From positions 186,001-250,000 of the forward strand of contig JAGOAX010000005.1 of the NCBI GenBank assembly GCA_017983695.1: a stretch of DNA of 64,000 nt, in the 5' to 3' direction. This DNA comes from Ferruginibacter sp. Its GTDB lineage: Bacteria > Bacteroidota > Bacteroidia > Chitinophagales > Chitinophagaceae. Shown here in pieces: positions 24,601 to 32,823 of this stretch. Every line of letters starts with the position of its first letter. The stretch's first letter is position 1. The position numbers were made by a program, and so were the translations under genes. The notes beneath the pieces are model-generated. The model did no database searches. It was not told the DNA's origin and was given only the letters and a program-made list of their open reading frames with translations.

Positions 24601-25995
24601 ACCTATAAGTGGATTAGCATTTTGTTTAAAGGAAAATTCATCTGTCGACACACGGTCGCCATCATACACCACTGCACCCAGTTCGCAACTGACAGATCCG
24701 GCAGGTGGTGTTAAAAATCCGGTTACAGGAATATGCAATGGCGGATCGCCACCATTCATAATTGCAGATCCATCAAACACGGTAAGATTTCGTGGTTGTA
24801 AAGATGTATTGGAATACGCCACCACAATTGACCAACCACCCGAACCATTAATAACGCCTAACGGGCCAACCACATCTGCAACAGTGTAAGTACCATTTGG
24901 ATTTGTTGTGTTGATAATTGAGGTAATATCAATAAAACACCGGTAACCTGTATGAGGCAGCCCAGGCGATAGTACCCCATCGTGATAATCTGTTTGTGTA
25001 GAGGTTAATGTTGTGTAAGTTCCTGCACCGGGTATTCTTAATTTTACATTAGTCACTCCAACCCTCCAGGCCACATTAGTACCATCGGTACCCTGCGAAG
25101 CACCCCAATACAATCCTGCAAACAAAACATTTGAGCAGGAAGGCAAATTAAGATCGGCACTGGTAGAGCTAAAAGTTCCGTTGGTATTAATCCCTAACAC
25201 CTGCATATCAAAAGACATATTGTTTGAGGTATTTGTTCTGATGTGTACCTCTACTGCAATTGTGTTAGCACCTGCTGCAAAAAAAGCCGGGCTTAAATTA
25301 AAGGTTACGTTTTCTGCAACGCCTGCGCCAATGTCTGAAGATGCAAGTGTAGCAAAAGTGGGTACCCCGGCAGGCATATTATTCCTGGCTCTTTCTACGC
25401 CATTAATGTAAACTACAATACCATCATTCCGCCGCACATTTAACTGTATTGTTTGAAATGTGGTACTTAATTCTGCTGCTGTAAAATTCACCGCTCGTCT
25501 AAAATAATAAGCGGTGTATTTAACTACTGCACCAGGGGTACAACTTGTGGCTGCAGCACTGCTTTTTAAACAGGTTGCCTGCCCTGAATTATAACCATAC
25601 TTACCAATACCGGCAACAGGCAAAGCACCTACATTCCATGTTGCAGGCATTGTATAGGCAGATTGTTTCCAATCGGTTGGTGCAGGATTATTTGCCGGTG
25701 CAGCATTTTGTGTATGATAATTCCATACACTACCAAAAGATAGTTTTGTAACCGGTGCAGGATTATCTATATCCAGATAAAGAGCAGTTCTGCCATTATT
25801 TACAGATGTACCTCCGGGAGGATTTTCTGTTGTATTTCCCCCGGTTGAAGTGATGATGTTATTGGCCGCTAATACAATATTACCTCTTACAGAAGCATTG
25901 TAATACCTTGGTGTAAATGTACGCAGCACCTGTGCATTACTTTCGTAAGCATGAAAGAAAAAAGCACATAGGAGTACTAGTAAAAATGTTTTCAT
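21661..25995 (-). CDS. Giant secreted protein with thrombospondin type-3 repeats and T9SS sorting domain
   Basis: 1444 residues with signal peptide MKTFLLVLLCAFFFHAYESNAQ. Residues about 30-500 hold beta-rich domains (YYFRRAVNFTAAEL ... ; VLFAGLYWGASQ), followed by a DUF11-like repeat (FDKTATDINAGILIPGDSLRYQINYSNVGNDTSTNTVIIDNIPNATTFI). From about residue 790 to 1230 is a long Asp/Gly array of the DxDxDGxxD kind (DIDDDNDGIPDYVE, DSDNDGIPN), typical calcium-binding thrombospondin type-3 repeats forming a rigid stalk. The last 80 residues (MPNPVKDYVTMQFFVDKDTKVTVRLVSETGKTVLVQ ... YSLQLLINNEVIARKLLIVK) are a type A T9SS C-terminal sorting domain, so it is exported across the outer membrane and probably anchored on the cell surface. 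A shared C-terminal half links it to the protein at 32824-37386. Adhesion or surface structure is inferred. Confidence 0.9.
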   Translation of the reverse strand: MKTFLLVLLCAFFFHAYESNAQVLRTFTPRYYNASVRGNIVLAANNIITSTGGNTTENPPGGTSVNNGRTALYLDIDNPAPVTKLSFGSVWNYHTQNAAPANNPAPTDWKQSAYTMPATWNVGALPVAGIGKYGYNSGQATCLKSSAAATSCTPGAVVKYTAYYFRRAVNFTAAELSTTFQTIQLNVRRNDGIVVYINGVERARNNMPAGVPTFATLASSDIGAGVAENVTFNLSPAFFAAGANTIAVEVHIRTNTSNNMSFDMQVLGINTNGTFSSTSADLNLPSCSNVLFAGLYWGASQGTDGTNVAWRVGVTNVKLRIPGAGTYTTLTSTQTDYHDGVLSPGLPHTGYRCFIDITSIINTTNPNGTYTVADVVGPLGVINGSGGWSIVVAYSNTSLQPRNLTVFDGSAIMNGGDPPLHIPVTGFLTPPAGSVSCELGAVVYDGDRVSTDEFSFKQNANPLIGTYISQTPSATANLNDMWNSTITYKGVSVLTRNPAQLNTLGYDVDLIEVPNVGNAVLGNSQTSASIRFSSPSENYFLHCVTTSISNYNPSYSFDKTATDINAGILIPGDSLRYQINYSNVGNDTSTNTVIIDNIPNATTFIRGSIRINGIAKTDIAGDDEAEFDLMNNRVVYRIGTGANAITGGYIPHGSSGNVEFSVITANSCAILSCVGSITNSARINYNGKRSGDVLFDSSGVSTLGCIVKGPVILPLSGPCHINSDTLLVNNCPATNVMLPWRAYPGYIIYSAMPFIPANIYNPLTPVTVSRIYWAYYSNGAGCSDTVRIAVFIIACPDIDDDNDGIPDYVELNNPVALQDADGDLIPNWNDATYPGYTDNNADGFNDNFDPSADSDNDGIPNFYDNNFPGYTDSNGDGINDNMDKDLDGIPNHLDLDSDNDGIPDTVESYGVDTNGDGIIDNYIDTDNDGFSQNVDANNTGVAGSNVGLGAQDFDGDGIGNYLDTDSDNDGIPDVVEVSGSYAGNNGKLSNFTDANSDGISDNNVNGTALLITGPDISPVNGRADNFPNKNLDRDFRPNPYDVDSDGDGIVDVIEAGLPDANFNGIVDGTIAINGWSTTISTMPVLTLINTDGVGNPDYLDIDSDDDGIPDNIEAMSTLGYALPTLTDADGDGLMAPYDNVAGFSGAGIFVYDHDGDGTPDYRDLDTDADAQPDIIEGNDFNLNGVVDDLVTLTGLDTDGDGLDNRFDSLNSVTNIKGTSYRMGTGGTLTGDPTPGTRATVQKRVPSQTDRDWRYTSVVLQIEFVQFTGVRQDNSILLNWGVITPAEIDHFEIERSLDNDIYVFRGVVTDAVKINEQQSFNFTDDVIDINADVIYYRLKVVGRSGAIKYSNIVVIRTGTVKTPVTVMPNPVKDYVTMQFFVDKDTKVTVRLVSETGKTVLVQNYSAVKGNNTIMIKNLTAYGAGLYSLQLLINNEVIARKLLIVK

Positions 25996-26081
25996 ATTGG
26001 ACGGATTTAACAGCTTTCATTGGTAATTGGATATTCACTAAACACTGTTAAAACAACTGCAAAGAGTTGCTTTAAAATATT

Positions 26082-28241
26082 TTACTGCACAATTATTTTA
26101 CTACTGATTTTTTCTCCGGCACTGTTAACAAGCTGTAATACAAATACTCCGGAATTTAACCGGACACTTTTAATATTAGCTCCTGAATTTATTAAATACG
26201 ATTCGGTAAAAATTATCCTGCCTATAATATCTGTAAGCTTCATTTTAACGTAATCGTTTTTATTGCTGTTAATAACCAGGTTTACATTGCCATCAACTAT
26301 ACTATTGATGCTGACAGCAAAGTTTTTGTTGCTCCCGTAAGTAACTTTTTTTATACCATGATAGGTAATATTACCATCATTGCCGGTTTGCGATAACCTG
26401 TAATAATTAATACCTGACAAAGGTGCATAATCAATAAGCCTGTAAGTATTTGTATTAGCCGAATTACCTGCACCATTTACTTTACCTGATACATTAAAAT
26501 TTACACCGTCGGCAGATCGTTCAATAGTGAAGTATTTATTATTATTTTCTGTTTGTGTCGTCCAGTCTAAAAAAACTTTATCGTTACTTAATGTTGCAGT
26601 AAATGAAGACAGCAATACCGGTAAAACACCGTTTATTACTATATGAAAAGAATCTTTTAAACAATTATTGGATGCTGCATCAAGTACTTTAAAATCAAAA
26701 GTTCCCGGTGTTGCTGTATTAATTGTTACAGCCTGTGTTGTTGCTGCACCGTTATTAGGCCAGTAATAAGCTCCCCGCCATGAAGCTGTAATATCTAAAG
26801 CTGTGTTTTGTGGTACTGTAATATTGGTTACTTTATTTACGTCTTTAAATATGGTAAACCGGTCCCGTATTACGGGTGTTACGCCTGCGCCGGTACCCGA
26901 GTAGGAAAGAAATTTAGCATCCAGCCTGTTACTATCCACTTCAAAATAAAAACTACCTCCATTGGTAATATTGGAATAATACATGGCATTATGAGGATAC
27001 CCTGGAGTTGAACCACCTAACTGGCCTGCAGAACCGGCTACTATATACACACTGCCATGATTAAATTGGCCGGAATTGTAAGCGTACGGACAGGAATTGG
27101 CAGTAGCATCATATTTAGCATTTTGATTGTTTCCTGTAGCAGTATGTGTGGCAATATTAAAACCGGTTTCATCCAGTGGGCTTGCATAAGTATTATAATA
27201 GTTCTTTAGCAGGTAGCTTCTTTCATAACCATGCGAATGGCCACATAATATCAAATCAACGCCAAAGCGTTCTAATATGCGTACAAATCTTTCTCTTACA
27301 GCTACAAGATCAAGTTCGCCGGATCCTCCATTATAATCAGAATTATGACTTGTTTTTGTATAAGGCGGATGATGAAAATAAACAACAGTCCATTTTTTTG
27401 TATTTGCTGCCAGATCATTTTTTAACCAGGTACTTTGTGCGCCTGAAGTATCATACATTTTAGTAGTATTAGCATCTTCTCTGCCATAACTATCCAATGC
27501 TACAAAATGTACATTACCTATATCATAAGAATAATAAGCTTCTGTACCCGATGCGGTGCCGCCACATTCTGCTGCTGTAGGAATACTGAAACTATTATAA
27601 TAAGCATTATTTCTTACGCCTGTATTTGCACTGCTGTTACCATAATCATGATTACCTGGAGCTGTATATAATTTTTTATTTTTAAAAAGATCATCTTTAT
27701 AAATATCAAAAAATTCGAGTTGAAATTCATTATCCAACCCCGAATTGTAAGCATTATCCCCGATGGTTAATAAGCCATCTAAATCATTTGCACCGAGATA
27801 ACTTAAAGCGGCATTTTTAACATCCACCTGATTGGTAGATGAATTACCACAATCACCCAAGGCTAAAAACCTGAGTTTACGTGTTGCATTATCTGCTGGC
27901 ATGGTAAGTACATAGTTGGTATTGGTTGCCTGTAAAGTGGCACTGGTACTTCCAATAGTATAATAGTATTTCGTGTCTGGAGACAATCCGGTTATTCTTA
28001 CAATATGCTCTGTGGTAACTGTAGCTGAGTCAACAGTATTTGGATAGGTTCCAAAAACAGTACCCCATGTTACTCTTGAATTTGTTGCTGAAGATGATCT
28101 CCACCTGATAGTTACGCCGGTTTGATTTCCCATTTGTAAATAAGGGCCCCTGGTTAGTGTTTGGGCAACAGCAATTTTTACGCTTTGCGTAAATAAAAAA
28201 ATCAATAAAAAAAACATTACCTGCTGGTAGATTTTTTTCAT
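26082..28241 (-). CDS. Secreted purple-acid-phosphatase-like metallophosphoesterase with T9SS sorting domain
   Basis: 719 residues with signal peptide (MFFLLIFLFTQSVKIAVAQ). An N-terminal fibronectin-like domain (TRGPYLQMGNQTGVTIRWRSSSATNSRVTWG ... VRITGLSPDTKYYYTIG, residues 30-100) is that of purple acid phosphatases. The catalytic domain carries the di-metal motifs in order: FLALGDCGNSS (about 130), GDNAYNSG (about 165), APGNHDYG (about 200), FHHPPYT (about 295) and LCGHSHGYERSY (about 338). It should hydrolyse phosphomonoesters outside the cell, releasing phosphate. The last about 75 residues form a T9SS type A sorting domain ending GEKISSKIIVQ. Transcribed divergently from the cytochrome c peroxidase gene. 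Confidence 0.92.
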   Translation of the reverse strand: MKKIYQQVMFFLLIFLFTQSVKIAVAQTLTRGPYLQMGNQTGVTIRWRSSSATNSRVTWGTVFGTYPNTVDSATVTTEHIVRITGLSPDTKYYYTIGSTSATLQATNTNYVLTMPADNATRKLRFLALGDCGNSSTNQVDVKNAALSYLGANDLDGLLTIGDNAYNSGLDNEFQLEFFDIYKDDLFKNKKLYTAPGNHDYGNSSANTGVRNNAYYNSFSIPTAAECGGTASGTEAYYSYDIGNVHFVALDSYGREDANTTKMYDTSGAQSTWLKNDLAANTKKWTVVYFHHPPYTKTSHNSDYNGGSGELDLVAVRERFVRILERFGVDLILCGHSHGYERSYLLKNYYNTYASPLDETGFNIATHTATGNNQNAKYDATANSCPYAYNSGQFNHGSVYIVAGSAGQLGGSTPGYPHNAMYYSNITNGGSFYFEVDSNRLDAKFLSYSGTGAGVTPVIRDRFTIFKDVNKVTNITVPQNTALDITASWRGAYYWPNNGAATTQAVTINTATPGTFDFKVLDAASNNCLKDSFHIVINGVLPVLLSSFTATLSNDKVFLDWTTQTENNNKYFTIERSADGVNFNVSGKVNGAGNSANTNTYRLIDYAPLSGINYYRLSQTGNDGNITYHGIKKVTYGSNKNFAVSINSIVDGNVNLVINSNKNDYVKMKLTDIIGRIIFTESYLINSGANIKSVRLNSGVFVLQLVNSAGEKISSKIIVQ

Positions 28242-28432
28242 TTATACTTGTTTTGTGTTGATTAAAATTTTAATTGAATTTTTTATTTTTTCAATTAAGT
28301 ACAGTTTGTATCACCTATAAGATACGTTTTTATTAATGGGATATTGCACAGTTATTGATTAACCTATAGGATATTAACAAAAAAAGTAAAAGCCCTTCGT
28401 GTGGTTACTCCGGTTCCTTATCAGGCTTGATT

Positions 28433-28465
28433 TTATACTACATAAATGTACACTTTTTACTACAT
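28433..28465. promoter_or_regulatory. Paired TaCTACAT motifs in a divergent promoter region
   Basis: TATACTACAT at 28434-28443 and TTTACTACAT at 28456-28465 lie in the 337-bp gap between the phosphatase and peroxidase genes. The same TTTACTACAT stands in the upstream regions at 39887-39896 and 46459-46468, each serving T9SS cargo genes. The rest of the gap (28242-28578) shows two similar halves tatcacctataagata / taacctataggatat at about 28310-28375 and nothing else I can name. Confidence 0.4.
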
Positions 28466-28578
28466 AATTTCATCAAAAAAAAGGTGCATTTTCAGGCATT
28501 ATAACCGGTATTTTCAACTGTTTTACGCAGGTATTTTTGCTATTGCGGCTTTTTAGTAACTTGGGGTAATAATAAATT

Positions 28579-30402
28579 ATGATCCGCTTTTTTTTAATTA
28601 CAATAATCTTAATTACGACCATCCTGGTCTCCGCTTTTTTAAATCCTGAGCCCAATCTTTCTGCAAAAAAAGTAAAGCAATATTACCTGCAACAAGCTGA
28701 TAGTTTTATAAAAGCAGCAACTGCTCTTCAGTACGCAGTTAAATCGGGCAACGAAAAAAAAATGCAACTGCAGTTTTTTAAAACTAGAATAATATACAAA
28801 CAGATAGAAACAATAGCAGAATATTATTTTAATTTTTATGCCATTAAACTAAATGGCCCACCAATACCTTTTTTTGAAGAAGATGAGGCTGATATACCGG
28901 AAAATAACCCTTACGGAATGCAGGTAATAGAAGGTTTAATCTTTCCGCATTATAAAAGTGAAAATAAAAGCGATTTAAAAATACAGGTTGATGAATTGGT
29001 AAGACTTGCCATTGAGCTGCCAACCATAAATGAATCGTTCGAGTTTGGCGATGCCAATATTTTTGATGCATTTATGGAAGAGATTTATCGTATTACGGCA
29101 TTGGGCATTACCGGCTTCGACTCTCAAACTGCACAAAATTTTTTACCCGAATGTGCTGCTGCATTAAACAGCCTGCAACATTATTTATCATTTTATAAAA
29201 CACAGTTTAACGAAAAGCTACCGGGTAAATATGAATTACTTGAGCATCACCTTACAGCGTCGCAGGTTTATCTTGAAAATAATAAAAAGCCCAACTCTTT
29301 TAACAGGATGGAATTTATTACAACTTACTTAAACCCTATAGCAAAAATAGTGGGTGAGTTTAAAGTGGTGAATAAGCTGAAAGATAACCCTGCAGGTTTC
29401 TATTACAGTGGTATAAACAAAAACAACTCTTTATTTAACCCTGGAGCTTTTAATCCTTACCGGTTTTTAGATGACTTCGGCACTTCACCAGAAAAAATTG
29501 AATTGGGCAGAATGCTTTTTTTTGAAACCGGCCTGTCTGCTAATAATCAACGCAGCTGTGCAACCTGCCATAACCCCGGCAAAGCCTTTACCGACGGGCT
29601 TAAAACCAGTCTTGCTTTAGATGGCCACTCCCCTTTACCACGCAATGCACCTACATTATGGAATGCAGCTTTACAAAGAAATTTATTTGCTGACAGCCGC
29701 AGCCGCAACCTGGAAGAACAGGTAATGCAGGTATTAAATAATGCTTTGGAAATGCATGGCGCTGCACAAACTGTAGCTGAAAATATTATTACAAAAAACG
29801 AGTATAAAGATATTTATCAAAAGGCTTATCCTGGTAGCGCTACAGGTAATGCTGCACAAAATATCTGTAATGCCATTGCCAGTTACGAACGTACATTAAT
29901 TGCCCTTAACAGCAGGTTTGATAAACATATGAACAGGCAGAATACTTTAACTGCAAACGAAATAAACGGGTTTAATATATTTATGGGCAAAGCTAAATGC
30001 GGTACCTGTCATTTTATGCCATTATTCAGCGGAGCAAAACCGCCCCGCTATTATTATATTGAAAGCGAAGTGATAGGAGTGCCAAAAACAAATGCCAAAA
30101 GAAATTCAAAACTTGATAGCGATTCCGGCAGGTATAATGCAACACAAGCAAAAATTCATTTGTTTTCTTTTAAAACCCCAACCTTACGCAATGTTGAGTT
30201 AACTGCCCCTTACATGCATAACGGCGTTTTTAATACACTGGAAGAAGTGGTTGAGTTTTATAATAACGGCGGAGGAAAAGGGCTTGGCATTGCACCACCA
30301 AACCAATCGTTGCCATTTGAAAAATTACAGCTGTCTGTAAAAGAACAAAAAGACATCATAGCTTTTATGAAAACACTTTCTGATACTACAGGCAGGTATT
30401 AA
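28579..30402 (+). CDS. Di-haem cytochrome c peroxidase (MauG/CcpA family) with extra helical N-domain
   Basis: 607 residues with signal peptide MIRFFLITIILITTILVSA. Two c-type haem motifs are present: CATCH (about residue 327) and CGTCH (about 474), with NQRSCATCHNPGKAFTDG and KTPTLRNVELTAPYMHNGVFNTLEEVVEFYNNGG, the usual MHNG end of bacterial cytochrome c peroxidases. Such periplasmic enzymes reduce hydrogen peroxide with electrons from cytochromes, or modify proteins (MauG). About 290 residues of helical sequence precede the haem part (VKQYYLQQADSFIKAATALQYAVKSGNEKKMQLQFFKTRIIYKQIE ...), more than a plain peroxidase has; a similar helical domain precedes haem domains in some iron-transport related proteins. 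The neighbour is a TonB receptor, converging from the other side; a common role in iron acquisition is speculative. Confidence 0.9.
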   Translation: MIRFFLITIILITTILVSAFLNPEPNLSAKKVKQYYLQQADSFIKAATALQYAVKSGNEKKMQLQFFKTRIIYKQIETIAEYYFNFYAIKLNGPPIPFFEEDEADIPENNPYGMQVIEGLIFPHYKSENKSDLKIQVDELVRLAIELPTINESFEFGDANIFDAFMEEIYRITALGITGFDSQTAQNFLPECAAALNSLQHYLSFYKTQFNEKLPGKYELLEHHLTASQVYLENNKKPNSFNRMEFITTYLNPIAKIVGEFKVVNKLKDNPAGFYYSGINKNNSLFNPGAFNPYRFLDDFGTSPEKIELGRMLFFETGLSANNQRSCATCHNPGKAFTDGLKTSLALDGHSPLPRNAPTLWNAALQRNLFADSRSRNLEEQVMQVLNNALEMHGAAQTVAENIITKNEYKDIYQKAYPGSATGNAAQNICNAIASYERTLIALNSRFDKHMNRQNTLTANEINGFNIFMGKAKCGTCHFMPLFSGAKPPRYYYIESEVIGVPKTNAKRNSKLDSDSGRYNATQAKIHLFSFKTPTLRNVELTAPYMHNGVFNTLEEVVEFYNNGGGKGLGIAPPNQSLPFEKLQLSVKEQKDIIAFMKTLSDTTGRY

Positions 30403-30405
30403 ATA

Positions 30406-30436
30406 AAACGGCTCCTTTAATTAAAAGGAGCCGTTT
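30406..30436. terminator. Bidirectional terminator after the peroxidase gene, copy 1
   Basis: 13-bp stem aaacggctccttt / aaaggagccgttt around aatta, 4 bp after the peroxidase stop. The 39 bp 30398-30436, including the TAA stop, are identical to 32762-32800. Confidence 0.85.
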
Positions 30437-30457
30437 ATAAATTGTTATTTTAAAATA

Positions 30458-30511
30458 TTATTTCAACAGAATAAGCTTTTGTATTACCACTTCGTCATTT
30501 ACCAATACCTG
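30458..30511 (-). pseudogene. Remnant of a T9SS sorting-domain C-terminus
   Basis: On the minus strand this reads QVLVNDEVVIQKLILLK then stop, against QILVNDEVVTQKLILSK at the end of the 1520-residue protein (32824). Only these 17 codons survive; the frame is not part of the TonB gene, whose stop is at 30522. Together with the identical terminator beside it, this marks a duplicated segment flanking the TonB gene. Confidence 0.8.
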
Positions 30512-30521
30512 TTTACAAAAT

Positions 30522-32633
30522 TTATCTTTTTTTGGTATTATACAGTTGTACCGAAATTCCTGCATAATAATTTATTGAAGGAGCAGCATTGTAATACCGT
30601 CCTACAGCTGCATTAATATCATTCCCTAAACTGTATTTAGTATCAAAAATATTATCTACCCCACCAAAAATTTCTAATTGTAATTTAGCAATGTTAATTT
30701 TTTTGCAACCTACACGAAGGCCCAATAAATTATACGATCCTGCTTTATTTGTATTGGCATCATTTAACTGAATTGCATCGCTATAGGTATAAGTAATATT
30801 ACTGTACCATCCTCTTACTGATGAAAAATCTAACCCGGCAACTATTGTTTGTGGCGCCACGCCAGGTAATTGTTTGCCGGAAAAATCATTTGTATCCTGT
30901 TTAAAATCTTTATAGTGAAAATCATGATAGGTATAACTGATCCATGTTCTCAGATTGCTTACAAATGAGGTTGGCTGATCAATGATCTGATACATTACAT
31001 TTGCTTCAACACCCCGTTGTTTTGTTGCCCCCGCATTGGTAAAATAAAATACATCGGCAGTATCTTTTCTTTGCACAATAGTATTCTTTAACTGAAAAGA
31101 AAAGGTATTGATATCAAACTGCAGTTTATTATTGCAAACAGTTCCTCTTACACCAAATTCATAATCCAGCCCGTCACCGGGTTGAAGGCTGGTACCCAAT
31201 GTTCCATTAGAACGTAATAATTCGGCCGTTGTTGGATTAGAAAAACCACGGGCAGCACTTACATAAGTAGAAATAGTTGAGCTCAGTTTTTTAAGTATTG
31301 CAATGCGTGGAGCTATTTTATTTTTATAAGTAATTTCCTGGTTAATCACCGGCCTTTTACTTAGGCGGGTAAATGTTACAGATGATTTATTGAGGCTGGC
31401 ACCAGCGGTTAGTGTCCACCCATTTTTTATAGTAATATCTGATTGAATAAATAAAGTGTACAACCAGGTATTGATATCATCATCTGATTGTAAAGTATCA
31501 ACAGCACCTGATTTATTACTGTAGTTTTTAGTATTAAAAAAACCTTTCTGAGCTTCCAGCCCGGCATTCAACTGATATTTGTTACCACCTGATTCTTTAC
31601 GGTATTGAAAAACTGAACGTCCACCAAAATGCGGTTCCTTTCTTTTTTCATACACCCTTATACCTGGATTTGTAAAATCAGTATATCCACCATACACAGC
31701 CGTAATATTTTGCCAGTTGCTGTTAAAATGATAATCATTACTCAACCCAACAGTAAAATTTTTCTGATAGATTGATGCCTTTTTTTCTTCTGCAGTTGGC
31801 CTGGCCTGCTTTGGATTGGCATTATATTCTGTTTTGGTTAATGCCCCTGGTGTTTGATAAAACAGATCGGCATAAAGCATGTAGGCACGAAATGTTTGCC
31901 GTTCATTTATTTTAAACAACGATTCCCAGCTGGCCACATCCCTGCGCATATTAGTTTGTGTACGGTAACCATTACTGGTTTGATGATTATAGCCAATTGA
32001 ACTTTGATTGCCCGGTTTACCCAAACGTACATTGAGGTTGATATTATTATTGGCAAAACTACCTGCGGTATAATTAATATCTACACCAGGCCTCCAGTTA
32101 GATGGCATACTACTTATTAATACCGCACCGCCTGTACCAGCACCATACATACTGCCAGCTGCACCTTTAATAATTTCTACTGACTGAAAATTATAAAAGC
32201 TAAGCTGATTAAGGTAAGTATTACCTCCCGGATCGGTTAATGGAATGTCGTTAAAATAAACTTTTACATCCCTTACACCAAATGGAGATCGAAGGGAGCT
32301 TCCCCTGATATTAAACCGGTAACTTCCCGGTGAACGTTCTTCCATACGTACACCCGGGCTGGCATTAACAGCAGCCATAATATTATTATTACCGAAACGG
32401 TTTAGTTGCTGCTGGCCCACATAATTAACTGCAGCAGATACTTCAGACAGTTTCCTGTTTTGTTTATAAGCATTTATTATTACCTGCTCCATCATTTTAG
32501 CTTCGGAAGAATCGGCAGGAGGTTTATTCTCCTGAGCCTGTGTATAAGATGATGTGTAAAAAAAGCCAGTGCAGATAAGAAGCAGTACTTGCTTCTTTAT
32601 AATGGATTTATAACCGTGTAAAAGATGATTCAT
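30522..32633 (-). CDS. TonB-dependent outer-membrane receptor
   Basis: 703 residues. Signal peptide (LLLICTGFFYTSSYTQAQ), then a TonB-box-like stretch (MMEQVIINAYKQ), a plug domain (LSEVSAAVNYVGQQQLNRFGNNNIMAAVNASPGVRMEERSPGSYRFNIRGSSLRSPFGVRDVKVYFNDIPLTDPGGNTYLNQLSFYNFQSVEIIKGAAGSMYGAGTGGAVLISS, residues 44-165) and a 22-strand type barrel ending in YYNAAPSINYYAGISVQLYNTKKR. It imports a bulky ligand using TonB energy; the plug with an RGSS(L)RSPFGVRDVKVYFNDIP pattern is of the siderophore/vitamin receptor type rather than SusC. No N-terminal carboxypeptidase-like domain. Its substrate is not readable. A tail fragment of a T9SS gene and a duplicated terminator flank it. Confidence 0.9.
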   Translation of the reverse strand: MNHLLHGYKSIIKKQVLLLICTGFFYTSSYTQAQENKPPADSSEAKMMEQVIINAYKQNRKLSEVSAAVNYVGQQQLNRFGNNNIMAAVNASPGVRMEERSPGSYRFNIRGSSLRSPFGVRDVKVYFNDIPLTDPGGNTYLNQLSFYNFQSVEIIKGAAGSMYGAGTGGAVLISSMPSNWRPGVDINYTAGSFANNNINLNVRLGKPGNQSSIGYNHQTSNGYRTQTNMRRDVASWESLFKINERQTFRAYMLYADLFYQTPGALTKTEYNANPKQARPTAEEKKASIYQKNFTVGLSNDYHFNSNWQNITAVYGGYTDFTNPGIRVYEKRKEPHFGGRSVFQYRKESGGNKYQLNAGLEAQKGFFNTKNYSNKSGAVDTLQSDDDINTWLYTLFIQSDITIKNGWTLTAGASLNKSSVTFTRLSKRPVINQEITYKNKIAPRIAILKKLSSTISTYVSAARGFSNPTTAELLRSNGTLGTSLQPGDGLDYEFGVRGTVCNNKLQFDINTFSFQLKNTIVQRKDTADVFYFTNAGATKQRGVEANVMYQIIDQPTSFVSNLRTWISYTYHDFHYKDFKQDTNDFSGKQLPGVAPQTIVAGLDFSSVRGWYSNITYTYSDAIQLNDANTNKAGSYNLLGLRVGCKKINIAKLQLEIFGGVDNIFDTKYSLGNDINAAVGRYYNAAPSINYYAGISVQLYNTKKR

Positions 32634-32769
32634 TGTTTTGGTTTAGTTAGGATAGTCCGATTAAATACTTACAGTAAGGTATTATTATTTCCTTGAATTA
32701 ACGCCTATTTATCTATACTCATTGCAACCGGGCAGCCCAGATATAAATAATGCAGACTGGCATTAAATA

Positions 32770-32800
32770 AAACGGCTCCTTTAATTAAAAGGAGCCGTTT
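32770..32800. terminator. Terminator of the 1520-residue T9SS gene, copy 2
   Basis: Same 13-bp stem as at 30406-30436, located 24 bp downstream of the stop at 32824 on the minus strand. 32762-32800 is identical to 30398-30436. Confidence 0.85.
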
Positions 32801-32823
32801 TATACATTCTTGCTTTTAAAAAG

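Noticed and set aside
26020..26253. 77-residue plus-strand frame with a lipobox-like start
   Set aside because: Overlaps the sorting-domain end of the phosphatase gene on the other strand; the LTSC is fortuitous.
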